Shown: piece after piece, positions 47,232 to 59,123 of the stretch
Layout: every line of letters starts with the position of its first letter
Position numbering within the stretch: the stretch's first letter is position 1
Source: Pagrus major
Lineage: Eukaryota; Chordata; Actinopteri; Spariformes; Sparidae
DNA: 64,000 bases
Direction: 5' to 3'
NCBI RefSeq assembly: GCF_040436345.1
Contig: NC_133232.1
Span: forward strand, 28,211,315 to 28,275,314
Program-made: the position numbers and the translations under genes
Notes under the pieces: model-generated
Database searches by the model: none
Seen by the model: only the letters and a program-made list of their open reading frames with translations
What the model was told of the DNA's origin: nothing

Positions 47232-50200
47232 ACTGCACCTTCTGACCACAGGATGTCAGTGTGGTCAGCCGACAGAGGAACCTGCTCCCACAGCTTCAGG
47301 GGTCTGGCTGGTGGCGCCGATCCTCCCTGAACAGCATCACTGGACACAGAGTAGCAAGAGTCCGAGAGAGAGCTCCCGCTCACTGAATAGAAACCTTGAC
47401 AAGAGAGGGAAAGAAATTCAGTGTGACCATGTGTCTTATGCTTATGTGACAGTATCCAACGTTTTTCTCTTTTTACAAGATGAACCAAAACACTGACAAA
47501 GAGGAAGACAATTAGAAAAATATCAAACTGAATTTAATTCTCTAAAATAAAAATAAACCAGGTTTGAATTTGAATCAAACACTAATACTAAGCTTGTTTA
47601 TTAAATATTTAGACAACAAGTGCATCATTGCATATTATTATGGTTTTTCAAAAAGTGTTACACTTATAGGAGCTCTGAAAGTATCACAACAATTTAAATT
47701 AAAAAATTAAGATTAAGAAGAATATAAGGTTGAGCTGTGAACTTCAAACCTTAAAATTCTGTATAATGTATTTCAGGTTTTTTAGGTTTCATTTAAACTA
47801 TTTACTAAGTTTTTCACCTCTACAAGAAAGTAAAGAAATGTATAAAAGAAGGCGTGCATGAGTGCATAGCAGGGAGAGGAATGTCTGAGTTGGGTGTAGA
47901 AAGAAAAACCAGAGTTACAATGTGACTGGATAAGAGTTTGGCAACAAAGGCTGAAAGGTTGACAGTGAGAGAAAAATGAACGAGTCAGAGCCAAGTCACA
48001 CAGTGCAGGTAAACAAAAGTAAAAAGAGTACGGTTAATGTTTAATGGGCCTTCTCAAACACAAGGTGAGCTGTAGTTTTATCAGAAGGTGACAAACTGTG
48101 TTGGTCACTGTTCAGGTCAGCGCTGTGACCGCTGAACACAAGTGTTTAGGTGTGTGTGTGTTTACCTGAACTAGGTCGGGAGTCACTGTCCAGATGGACT
48201 GTACCACCGGGGTCTGGTGTTGGGGGAGAGAGCAGGTCAGACGGGGCGTCCCAGGACAGAGTAGACCAGCGTGAGTTACTCCCCCTGCCAGATGACGAGT
48301 GGACCGTGCCATCCCCTGAATTGCTGCCACAGTCCTCTGGGCTGCTCTGACAGTGTGATACCACTATTTCTGACGGGGACGGAGCCTGAAGACAAAACAT
48401 GTGACAGGTTAGACCTGAGCAATGTCGACTAAATCAAATATTACACCATCTTTGACCAAAATATCAAAATACTGTGATGAGCAGGCAACTCAACAATGCT
48501 TAGTCAAATCATGATTTTTTTTTGGTCATTCAGATTGAAAATGTGCGCAAAACCCCAAATAAAAGTCATGGAAGTTAATCCACCAGGAGTCAATGGATGG
48601 CCAGAGAAGGATTAAGGCAGTGGCAGTGTTTATCCTCTCCCCCTCACATACAACTACCTCTTACAATGTGACCAAAATTACAAACTAAACCATCTCCATG
48701 ACAACTGCCCAATTACTCCTGGTCAGGACATCAAGTAAACAGACCTAAGCTTGATTCTCTTCTCTCAACGTAGTATGATAGTTTCTTGTATGCTGCTTTC
48801 TTTTCTAACCTTGTCTTCTCTATTTTATTATTGTACATTATTTAATTACTCGCACATCTTGCCCAGAACATTTATTTGGACAACAGAAACATGATAAGAC
48901 TCAGTGATCCCACTATAATTCCACCAGCAGTCAATAAGCCGGTATATTGATTTATTGCCCAACAGTCTATGGTGGTCTGTGTACTTACATAATAGAATTT
49001 TTTTTTTTAAATCGCAACTGAAACCAACAATAAGCAGTGAAGGAAGATTTAATCATATCTTTTACTTAAATAAATGAAAGCACCATTGAAACAATGAAAT
49101 TAAAGTCCCTCATTCAAAATCTTTCTTAAGCAAATGAGTATCAAAAGTAGTGCTATATATTATATATGACATTATTAGATTGGTAGTGATGCAACAATTA
49201 TTTAAAGCTGTTGTAAGTGATATATGTTTAATGAAATAAGTGTAAAATAGCTCTATATTCCACACTGTAATCACATGTCTCTCCTCCTCCTGCTCATGCA
49301 GTAAAAGAGAAAGGACATTTTCTGGTATCCCTGTCCACCTTATCCAATCAGGACAGAGAACTCCATAAAGAGGCGGTCCTGTCTGTTCGTGAACACATTG
49401 CTAACTGCAAAATGGACATGAAGTTAGCTAAAATGACGAGAGCTCTTACAGCACCTTTACTTTAAATGAAACCATGTCAGAAGTTTGTCTCACTAACAAC
49501 TCATACAATAGGGCTCCAATGAAAAGACAAGGATTAGGGTTAAAAAAAACACCTAACATGTAATAAAATGACTCTATACAGCTCTTCTGGCTTAATCAAA
49601 ATTTCCAGGAGCCCAGAGATCCCAAAAAATATGTTATTTGCACCCTTTTTTAAGCTGGAAGCTTCACTGTGGCTGCTAAGTATTAGCGTGGACCTTGTCT
49701 GAAGTCAGTGCACAAGCTTGACACCGTGTTACGGGTGTAATTAATATCTTCCTGGGATTCTACCAGACAAGGTCCACGGAGCCATTTCATGTTTTTTTAG
49801 TCCCCATCAACTTCAGTTGTTTATAAGAATGCTGCAACGCTGTTTTGCTGTGAAGCTCCAGAAATGTTTTGTGGACTATGAAACTTCCCCTGACTTTCCA
49901 TCGGCTTGGTGGTGAGTAAATGATGAATTCATTTTCATTTTTGGGTGAACTTATCCTTTAATCGTTAACAAAAAATGTTCTTTGTAGGTTAGTAATCATA
50001 TCCTTTTAATGTAAAATCTGAATCTGCAAAGTACCTCGTAACTAATTATAATTATATTCTAGTAGAGATAGAAAATACTTGAAGTATAAGTACCTTAAAA
50101 TTGTACTTGGGTAATGTATTTAATTACTTTCCACCACTGACAATGAGGTCATGGATTTAACCGCACAGCTCCTTGGCGCTACATGCCTTCGAGCAGAGAC

Positions 50201-53200
50201 ACAGTGAGATGTGTGTGAAAAGACACATAGGGTTGTACATCCATGATATCATTTACCAGAAACTCGCTCCGATGTCATGACGTCACACCGCTTACCGGAA
50301 TAAGGCCCACACACACACACACACACACAACAGCCACAATAGCAATCGCCCCGTCAAGTTAGCAAAGTGCCTCCATTTCCTAGATTAGTAAGAGCTTGGT
50401 CGAGTGAGCCCCCTCCTCCAATTATCATCCAAATCCCCAACCCACCCCTCCAGGACGGCAGCCAAGAGGAGCCCGCTGCATTAGACTGATCGAGCCCAGA
50501 CAACAGAAACACTGTGAGTGGCACTGATCAATCCTCTTGTTACTGAGGAAACAATACAGGTAGTGAGTCACTGCTGGGGCGACAGGAGGGAGAGGAGTGG
50601 GGGGGGGGGTCCAGAGGATAATGGGAGAAGACAGATGACGTAACAAAGAGAAGCCGGAGAGGGGGGAGAGGAAGGAAGAGAGGGGAGAAAGAGTTTCAGA
50701 CTTTGACCTGTCTTAGGCTTATCTCCTCTCTCCTTCTGCTCACTCCTGTCCCCTGTTTTTCTTTTCTTTGCCTCCCAGTGAATCCAGAGTGAGTCGTGGC
50801 TGAGTGGGTGACCAGAAAACGAGTGAGTGAGAGGGACAAAAAAAGAGACAGAGACTGAGAAATAAGAGAGTGAGTCACTGAGTGAGTGAAGGCGGTGAAG
50901 GGAGGGTGAGGCGGGGAGGGGATGGGGAGGGGGGGGGGGTTGCGAGTGGTTGCCGGGCGAGAGAGAAGGGCATCCTGAAGGACCCCCACCTCCCCCACAC
51001 CCCTGACAAATAATCCCCCTCCCCTCCCACACTTCTATAATATCCTTCGAGCCAGCCGCCCCGTACTCACCATAGCTACAGCTGCTCGCTCTCTAACTCT
51101 CGCTCGCCTCGCCTCCCACACAGAACCACAACAGCACAACAGGCCCGGCGAAATATTTAACTCATCCTCAGCCTGAACACACACAATCCAGTCTGACTCT
51201 CGCTCACATACGTTCTGTTGTCTGCTCTGCTGCTAAATCCCACTCACTAAAAGGTCCTCAACTTAAGTTTTTTGGCATGAATCAACCCTTCATGTCTCTT
51301 TTTCTTACACAAACCTCCACTCCTCCATGTTATAATGCAGTGCACATAACAGGATATAATGTTACACGGAGACCAGTGCATGATCAAATCATAGTGGGTG
51401 GGGGTCTGCCAGGAGCTCTGTAATACGATATTCCTTCCTGAGAGGGGAGCAGCCCCTCTGGAACAATATGAGGACAATGTATGGGTCGATTGGATGATAA
51501 TGCTGCAGTGATCGCAGCTGTAAGTGCATTATGTCATTACAGCGGTTGCCATGTTGAGACAGAATAATTTGGTCAAACAGTGTAGGACGGAGCGAGCGTT
51601 TGCCGAGTATTTATTGTTTCATGCATTATTAATGCGGTATTGAAATTTAAAGACAGCCCACGCTGTGCATCTTCATCCTCGAAAGCGACAGGAGGGATGT
51701 GCTCGAGCTTTTCTCAAACATCCAGGTGAATCTTTCATAAAAAAGTATCAGCGTTGCATACTGAGCTCAGAAAGATCCCGAGGCCAAGAACCAGAGACAA
51801 AAGCAGTCTCACTCCACAGGTCAGGGTAATGGCTCTCCATGTAAGATGATGCCCTCCGATGCTAAACCTAATTTCAAGACAGGCTGCCTCCAATGAGAGC
51901 ACACACAGCAATGCAAACGGTATACAGACACATGCACACACTGCTTATTATGGCTGCAAATGCAATTCTTGTATTATTAATTCGCCTGCTGATTATTTTC
52001 CCGTAGAGCCGCAACCATTAGTCAGTTGAAAGGAAATTAGTTGCCAACTATTTTGACAATCTATTAATCGCTTTTTCTTGCAGAAATGGTAAACATGTGC
52101 TGGTTCCAGCTTCTTAAATGTAAATATTTGCTGTTTTTCTTTGGCATTTATGATAACAAAAAAGAAGACTTTTGTCACAATTATGAAAATAGGACCCTTT
52201 AATGAAAGCTGATCCAGAAATCAAGCAGCAAATCCAAACACAGGCAGGAGCAAATCCACAAGAAACCAAAGGGACACACAAAACTAAATAAGGTACAAAC
52301 CGAAGATGCACAGGGAACACTGGCAGGAACATGAGGAACACTGGAGACACGGGATGTAAGGAGAAGAGGCAAAACAGATGAACTGAAGAGTGAGGGAATA
52401 ACACAGAGTATAACATAACGGTGATGAAGGCTGGTTGGAGGGGCCCACTGGGGATTTTTGCCTTGGGCCCAGACAGACTCTAGAATCGCCACTTCTTGTC
52501 CTCAATGCGCTTCCTTCAGCGAGGAGCATTTTATCTTCAAACACTGAATAGTGGCAATCATGACTTCACCAGTTCGGCCTTGACACCCATTCTTAAAACT
52601 GTGAAAAGACTCAAATGTTGCAGAGAGAGAACTCCAAGTTTTCTTCTAGTTTGTACATTACATACAGAAGACTTCATCTGGAAATCAAAGCCGGTGCTAT
52701 TTGCATTCCCAAAACTGAATTATTAATGCTATTCAAACATATTTATGCAAATTAAATGTCTTTTCTTTCCACAAAGAGTACTGAAGAAGCGTTGATTTGG
52801 ATTTTGTAAAAACCTGCGAGCTTCACAAACGCATCACATGGTTGAAAGGATAAAAAGAGTGATTTTAAATTGCATTGTTCCACCACAGATGACACCGCAC
52901 AGCCATCATAATCCCGACCTGCCTAATATGGATTTGCACAGTGATAACCTCCTCTGCCCCCTCTCTGCTATTACAGAGAGAAAAAGGTGAATCACATTTC
53001 GAGAGTTTAATTCCAAAATAAAAAATAAAAAAAAGGCTGGTGTAGAGCGCATTATGTTATGAGTCATCTAATCCTCGGCTGACAAAATAGTTATATTTTC
53101 TAAAAGCAGAGCAGGCTGTGTGTGTGTTTTAAACAGTAAACAGTAATGAATTTCAAGTAAAATGAATAGAATGAGTTAGGGGATGAAACCTTTACAGTAA

Positions 53201-56200
53201 GCCTAACTTCTCCACTTTTATGGTGGTAAATAAACAGCAGGTGCTCCATCTACTCTCTCCTCCTTGTTCTCTCTCCAGATGCTGCAGTATTAAAGTCATC
53301 TTTTGCAACAGGAACAATTTATCTCCAGTTATGCTTGAGCTGGGAAATATGTCAATATTATATCATTATAGTGATATGAGACTATATGTCACCTCAGACT
53401 GTGGATGTAGTTATATCATGATATGGCATAAGTGTTGTCTTTTCCTGGTTTTAAAGGCTGAATTACAGTAAAATGATGCCATTTTCTGAAATGACCAAAC
53501 TGTTCTACTTGTTCTAATACTTGTCTTCACTCACGTAGTCATTTTATCCACATTACTGATTTTATCATTAGTGAAAGTACCAATAGTCATCTTTACAATA
53601 TTGTTGCAATATCCATATCCAAGTATTTGGTCAAAAATATTGTGATATTTGATTTTGTCACTCGTTTATAAAGTGCTTCTTGGGTAGATCACAAAACTGT
53701 AAATGTAAAAAATGTATCGCAATATAGCCCAAAAACTGTACAATATTATTTTAAAAGGTGCCATTTGTAAAAATGTAGCTGCTGCTAGCTAGTTAGCTCA
53801 GTTAGCTGTGAAGCTAGCAGTCCAGACTGGGAGCTCAGAAAACTGAGGAAGTTTGGTTCGACTCCCCTCGTACAGCAAAAACTATTGTGATATTTTTTAG
53901 TCATTACTACAATATTGTCGCAATATCTAGGTATTTGGTCAAATAGTGTTTTCTCCGCTAGCACAGGAGCTTTGGACAGGGATGGGCCGCGGCTAGCTGG
54001 TTAGCATGCTAAACATGCTTTGTAACATAATACAAAGACTTCATAACATCAAAACTTCACATTCTGTTGACTTTAGAGAAGTTATACAATTTTTCAACCA
54101 AAAATTTGTACATATTGCACCTTTAAAAGCCACATCGTAAATGCTGTGTGTGAGTGCTGTTGAATGTCGACCCGGGCGGAGGGCAGAGGGCCAGACGCTC
54201 TGCCACACTGACAGCTCCCTTCAGAGGTGAGAATGAGCAATGCTGCCCGACCTCTCCACAGGAAATCTCAGCACCACGGGAGGAAGAAGATACAGAGGAG
54301 ATGTACGTAGGTGGGCGGTGAGGAAGACAGCACATTGTGAGCCACACTTCCATGCAGATGGGACTGTAATTTCTGTCCCTGCGCTGATAAAAACAGATTT
54401 CATTGTGTTTTCCTCTCTTCGGTCTGTGCAGCCGATATAAAGAGATTTGATTTATTATTGTTTCGTCGAGCAAACACACCGCTCTGCAAAAGGTGACCTC
54501 AGCTGCAGCCAGATTTAGACTCAACATGTATTAATGTGCCGCAGGCTGCTGACTAACACGGCTCATTAGTATCAAGCACACACACGTTTACAGTGAAACA
54601 ACACCCTGAACACAACGTGAATCTGTACTGTAAAACCCTGGAAACAAGCTACACATAACAGACTGGCAAACACAGCACCACTCTCTGTGCAAAACCCTTT
54701 AAAGTTTAGGTTCATGGAAAAAAGTCAGTCATGTATTTTTGATGATGTTTTGGTCTTAAAGAGCAATTTCATTGCTCTAAAGAGGATCATTTCATTAAAA
54801 ACAGGCTGTTTATGTGCTGGAAATGGTGCCCTATGATAAAAAAAATGCTCTCTGGTTGGCCTGAAGATTATTTTCCATAATAATCGACGTCCAAGTGTCT
54901 TGAAATTGCTTCTCTTGTCCAACCAGCAGTCCAAACCCAAAATATATTCAGTTTACTATCACAAAAGACAGAAAAAAGCAGCAAATCCTCACATTTAAGA
55001 AGTTCTCACTGGTGCATGTCTGACAACCTTGCTTGAAAACCAACATATATGATTAATTCCTTATACATATGGGTACTGATTATATTTCTGTCAATCCTCT
55101 GATGGTCACTCTTCGGCTCTACTCGTCCCTGCTGCTCTTCAGATTCACTATTCTCTTGCCACTGCCCATCTGAGATTAATTAATGTGTACGTCCCTCGTT
55201 TTCTAATCATAAAATCCTGCTGGGTGCACTCACAGTCGCTTCCTTTCATCCTCTTCCTTCTCTACATGTTGATGTCTTCGCGGGTTCACATTTAGTTCAT
55301 GTTCAGGAATAATGGGCTGGACCACCTGCAGCCTCGGTGTCCAGGCCCCGGGATGGTATCTGTTCACATCATGTTCTCTTGTATTACATGTCACATTCCC
55401 CACATTCCCAACACAAAAAGACCTGCGTGTGCATTTCAGGGAAAGCTTGGGAAGTGGGTTACTTTATATGTGGGTGTGTTTGAAGAGATGACACATCCTA
55501 ACCTCTCAGGATTTCACAATAAACGGTCGAAACTGCACTTCTATGAGGGAGACTGCCACCATATTGTGATCTGAATGCAAACCTGGTGCCAAAGTGACCT
55601 TTACAGCTGATGAGCTGAGAAATGCAGCAGTGTCTGGTTGCAGGCTGCTGTGTTAATACCTCCACCTGGTTTTATCCTGTATCCCACCACATCCTCCTCT
55701 CTAACCTTGAGGCAGGGCACAGAGCCAGACGGACAGACTGCTGGTCCTGGTACCCTGACCTCTATGACATTTGCTCCATGTCACACACAGAGAGACACAC
55801 ACACACTGCTGCTGTGTAAAAAGATCGGTCTGCATGCTTGGATGGTCTCTGGCACCACCTCACTCAGTTGGGTGTTGAGCTCTCGGCACAGCCATGCGCC
55901 GCCAGGCAGGCAGGCAGGCAGTGATAAAATCTGTCTACTGAGCCGCAGAGGGACTGGCTTGTTGGCAGATCACCATCATCCCCGCATTCATATTTAATAA
56001 TCTCGTCATGTAGAAATCCGGGCTGACTGACCTGTTGCCTGCGGGATGTCGCAGAGCCATCCGAGGCGGCGCTCTCCGGGGTTCCGCTCCCCTCCTCCTC
56101 CTCCTCCTCCTCCTCCTCCTCCGCAGCCCGTGGAGCCTCCTCGGCGGTGGCTCGGTCCTCCAGAGCTGCGTCCACCATCCCCAGGTGTTTGCACCTGAGC

Positions 56201-56307
56201 ACCTCAAGCTCCAGCACCCCGGCCAGCGTCGCTTTGAGGCGCTCTCCGATGCGGACGCGCTCGGTGCCCGACCAGAGCGAGTTCACGCAGCTGCGGCGGC
56301 CGGCCAT
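44448..56307 (-). CDS. Divergent DACT/Dapper (dishevelled-binding antagonist of beta-catenin) family protein
   Basis: Minus-strand exons 56032-56307, 48166-48385, 47140-47394, 44448-46963 total 3267 nt, 1088 residues. DACT proteins are cytoplasmic adaptors that modulate Wnt/Dishevelled and TGF-beta signalling, and their genes have four coding exons, as here. Visible: N-terminal ERLKATLAGVLELEVLR (residues about 21-37), like the first DACT motif; DSRPSSG|FY exactly at the exon 2/3 border (about 160-168); DLVSRRTKEVYPYPSPLHAV followed by ALQSPLF (about 305-332); LEQYISRLARQ, like the family (L)D/E-x-YIS motif. Unusual: in place of the leucine zipper there is a poly-Glu and Ser-rich stretch; a run of 11 Gln sits in exon 3; and the protein ends LKRKPSKK instead of the PDZ-binding MTTV. 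The long C-terminal exon is Ser/Pro-rich and basic. It may be the dact4 or a dact3-type gene; I cannot decide without a tree. Intron 1 (48386-56031) holds several MITEs. Confidence 0.78.
47198..47230 (-). repeat. (CAG)11 coding microsatellite, polyglutamine in DACT-like exon 3
   Basis: An uninterrupted run of 11 CTG triplets on the plus strand is read as 11 CAG codons on the minus strand, in the frame of the DACT-like protein. Pure CAG tracts of this type are often length-polymorphic. Confidence 0.9.
49204..49466. repeat. MITE-like element in DACT-like intron 1
   Basis: The left end TTTAAAGCTGTTGTAAG and right end CTTACAGCACCTTTACTTTAA are imperfect inverted repeats of the TTAAAGG-type seen in many fish MITEs. 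The interior has no frame with motifs. Confidence 0.5.
49555..49960 (+). repeat. Dispersed repeat family 1, copy b (near full length)
   Basis: Longest plus-strand copy. Its left half contains CAGCTCTTCTGGC and GAGCCCAGAGATCCC, its right half CTGTTTTGCTGTGAAGCTCC, and it ends GGGTGAACTTATCCTTTAA. The left and centre (GTCTGAAGTCAG, TACCAGACAAGGTCC) match the copy at 63555-64000 in the opposite orientation. Confidence 0.65.
50308..50328. repeat. (CA)n microsatellite
   Basis: An uninterrupted CA dinucleotide run in intron 1 of the DACT-like gene. Confidence 0.85.
51071..51200 (-). promoter_or_regulatory. Candidate alternative first exon of the DACT-like gene
   Basis: On the minus strand GAGCAGCTGTAGCTATG is followed directly by GTGAGTACGG, a near-consensus donor whose upstream three bases are an ATG (51071-51073). 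Exon 2 (48166-48385) begins in phase 0, so splicing from this ATG would give M-APSPSEIVV in frame and skip the normal first exon. The upstream 130 bp are CpG- and GAGCGAG-rich, as expected for a promoter-proximal 5' UTR. The 5' limit is a guess, and there is no transcript support. Confidence 0.4.
52190..52495 (-). repeat. Dispersed repeat family 3, copy a
   Basis: Shares TTTAATGAA...GCTGA, then GGCAGGAACA, AGTGAGGGAA and similar blocks with 57500-57975, in the same orientation. The A/C-rich plus strand and T/G-rich minus strand suggest a degraded element read on the minus strand. Class not assigned. Confidence 0.45.
53340..53660. repeat. Degraded repeat with ATATTGTGATAT-type words
   Basis: Contains repeated words around AATATTGTTGCAATATCC and AAATATTGTGATATTTG, typical of old DNA-transposon remnants in fish. 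A similar short block lies at 48430-48490. No paired termini found. Confidence 0.35.
53751..54125. repeat. MITE-like element with TTAAAAGGTGC ends in DACT-like intron 1
   Basis: The left end TTAAAAGGTGCCAT and right end ATTGCACCTTTAA form an inverted pair about 375 bp apart. The inside includes a TTAGCT-rich part. No coding content. Confidence 0.55.
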
Positions 56308-57181
56308 CCTCCTCGGGGGTGCCGGCGGCGGGCGGAACCGGGGCGCACCGCTGACCGCCGCTCAGTCGCCGTGCAGTTGGATGAGAGGAACGAACGGGCT
56401 AGGCTCCTGCTCCAGGTAGAGCAACACGGGTCCGGACGAGCGATAGCAACATAGCAGCCCTGTGAATTAACGCAATAAAGCAGATATAATCCTCACCATC
56501 TCTAACGTGCCATGCAGCCTAGAGCGACGCGCACGCAGCCCTGCGGACTGGCACAAGACTAGAATTAATGAATCCAGCGGCACAACGAAGGAGCATCAAC
56601 TGGCCATGCCTCAGATTAACCCGGGCTTAATTTCCTGTTGACACCGTCCCTTTTTTTTTTTTTTTTTCCTATGTCACTCAGAGGCTCCCCGGTCCGGTGG
56701 AGTCGCCATGGTGCCGCGCTCCGTACGCTGCGTCCCCAACGAGACAATGCAACAGACGGGCAGAGGGTGATAGCGTTACATGTGGGAGCAGGCAGCGGAG
56801 AGGAGGGGGAGGAGCCGCTGCACCAGAGCTGCACTCCGATTGGTCCGGGAAGTTTTTCGAACCAAAGACTGTCTAACTTGCACAGTTGAAGATGTCAGAG
56901 GACAAATAGTCACATTCCCACAGTGTTCCCACAGAGCCGCTGAGGTCATGAGGTGACATCATCCTGCTCCGTGGTGCGCTTTAATCCTCAGCGGTGTCAT
57001 TGTGTTTGTCAGTGGTCACCAGGGAACCAGCTTCTGTGCAGGAAGAGGCCTTTTTCCAGGTGTAAATCATAAAATCAATAAAGGCTGGATTCCATTTAGC
57101 TGCCTCAGTTTCAGGGTCCTGATATTGTGGCGTGCTGGCTCCCTGTCACAGTGTCACAGCTCACCTCGAACGGAGACATTA

Positions 57182-57480
57182 TTAAAAAAGGCACACTATG
57201 TAGTCTTGGAGAAGAAATTCACACTCAGAATTTTAATATTTACAGTATGAATGAGGTAATAATACAAACTTTTCCATAAGTGAATAAACAAGCTGCTCTA
57301 AGAGGAAAATAAGGTCCAGAACACTTTTTGAAGCTGAAAAGGTGGCAGGGTCCGCCACATATAAAGAAAGCAAACAGCATGAAATTGTGTTGTCCTTTAA
57401 CGTCAGTTTGTTTAGGCATAACAAAACCAATCAATGAAGATCTTTCTCTTCTGATTAAAAACTACATAGTGCACCTTTAA
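57182..57480. repeat. MITE family 4, copy a
   Basis: Left end AAAGGCACACTATGTAGT, right end ACTACATAGTGCACCTTTAA. The interior (GGAGAAGAAATTCA, GAATGAGGTAATAATAC, GGTGGCAGGGTCCGCCACAT) is about 85-90% identical to 62114-62451 in the same orientation. A non-autonomous DNA element with no coding frame. Confidence 0.75.
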
Positions 57481-57499
57481 TGTCATCTTGCTATGACAA

Positions 57500-57975
57500 T
57501 GCTTAAACACGGGACCCAAACGCAAAACACACCAGCAGGCAGGTCACTAAAAGAGAGCGAGCTTTAATGAAGAAAGCTGAAATCCAAAATCACAAACACA
57601 AAAGCTAAACAAAGTATAACCAAAAAAAGCAAAGTACAAACCAGGAATAACGGCAGGAACACATGACAGGAAGATGAGACAGGGAGACACAAGAGCACAA
57701 GGGCAGGACAGATGGACCGACAAGGAGTGAGGGAACAACACAGGCATAAATACAAACTAAACTAACGAGGGGACGAGGTGCAGGTGGAGGGACACTGGAA
57801 ACAGGGCAGTGGTAGTGAGTCTGATGTGAGACAGGTGTGGGGAAACAATCAGACTGAGGAGCACAGGAACACAGGAGGGCAACAGAACACTGGGAACAGA
57901 AAGTACAAGACACAAGAGGATAAAACTACAAAATAAAACAGGAAACGAACCAGAAAACCCAAAACGTGACATAAA
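57500..57975 (-). repeat. Dispersed repeat family 3, copy b
   Basis: Longer copy of the 52190-52495 repeat, containing AAGCTGAAATCC, GGCAGGAACACATGACAGG and AGTGAGGGAACAACAC. It ends CAAAACGTGACAT, so on the minus strand it starts ATGTCACGTTTTG. The interior is low-complexity CAGG/ACA-rich with no transposase. Confidence 0.5.
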
Positions 57976-57994
57976 AGGCCTATTTCTAATATTT

Positions 57995-58165
57995 CAAAAC
58001 AAGTCCCCATCTACGCCAGTTGTTCAGGAGAATGCTGTGACACTGTTTTGCTGTGAAACTCCAGAAATGTTTTGTGGACTGTGAAACCTCACCTGACTTT
58101 CCATCAGCATGGGGCTGAGTAGATGACGATTAAATGTTCAATTTTGGCAGAACTTGTCCTTTAAT
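57995..58165 (+). repeat. Dispersed repeat family 1, copy c
   Basis: Right half of the family: CTGTTTTGCTGTGAAACTCC, AGAAATGTTTTGTGGACT, GAGTAGATGACGAT and the end CAGAACTTGTCCTTTAA. Confidence 0.65.
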
Positions 58166-58670
58166 GTCTTTCATGAGGGACTGGTGTCAAAATCTTTGTG
58201 ATCTCAAACAAAACAGTAGGTCAAATCATCACAAGCTACTAAAACTGTGGTGTCTGTATTACTCTAGAATAACAGCACTGTTTGGTCTCAGCGCAGTCTG
58301 CTGAGTGCACAAGACTTTATTGGCAACTTGTCGAGGAAAGTTAACACACAGAGAGGATGGCATTTGGACAGAAAGTGGGTCAGTAGGAGCCCAACAGCTC
58401 ATGTTTTGCCTGGAGCCTTTTAACAGGTGAATCCGGCATCCGTCTGCAATGTAACAAAGATTCAGATTCTTCTTAAGTTAATGGAAGATCTCAGTAGGCC
58501 TATTATTAATCAATCTGCAGGCTACTTCACCAAAGCTTTCTCTTATTTTGGTGGAAATAAATGTGATGGCGATTGCATTTATATTGTTTAAGATATGAAT
58601 ATCAAAAGTCCACCAGTTTAAAAAAAAAAACAAGCCCAAACAGTATATAGTCTTCAATCTGATTATTCAG

Positions 58671-59123
58671 GTGTTATTCAGGTTTGACAGGTGCAGTGCA
58701 CTTTGCTCTAGTGCCACCTTTCAGCCAGCAGAGGGTGATCTTCACCCACAACAGCAGCAACAAGTTGGACCCCATCATTTCACCACAGACAGGCTGGTGG
58801 CTCCAAAACTACAACCTGAGTGTAGGAGCTCCTTACAGTTTTTCATAAAGTACATGTACACAGAGTCACTAGTTTATTGGAAGTGGAGAGGACACCATTT
58901 AAGATCACAGCAACATAATGCAGGAGAAACTTCAGCCTCCAAAGGGAGCACGAAGTTGAATCAACATCTCTCAGAGACAATACCACAGATCAGACTTCCA
59001 GTGCTTCAGGTGTTCAGGAAAAATGAACATCCACAATCCATAACAACTGAGCAAACTTCATCTGATGATGAAGATCATGTGATGGGATCAAAAGCTCCAC
59101 AGCAGCCACCTGTGAAAGCTTAA
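58671..59123 (+). other. Unassigned 150-codon open frame
   Basis: An uninterrupted frame with a Gln-rich part (HPQQQQQVG) and a polar C-terminal part (TTEQTSSDDEDHVMGSK). No family motif, no convincing donor/acceptor pairing and no promoter recognised. It could be the terminal exon of an unseen gene, a transposon relic or chance. It lies about 1.4 kb upstream of map1lc3c on the same strand. Confidence 0.2.

Noticed and set aside
47068-47496. Plus-strand frame with a poly-Ala run
   Set aside because: The Ala run is the CTG repeat read out of frame and on the wrong strand. The minus-strand exon has splice sites and DACT motifs in frame.
56080-56460. Plus-strand frames of 90-139 codons opposite the DACT-like first exon
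   Set aside because: They arise from G+C-rich sequence with few stops. The minus-strand frame has the DACT N-terminal motif and a phase-0 donor.
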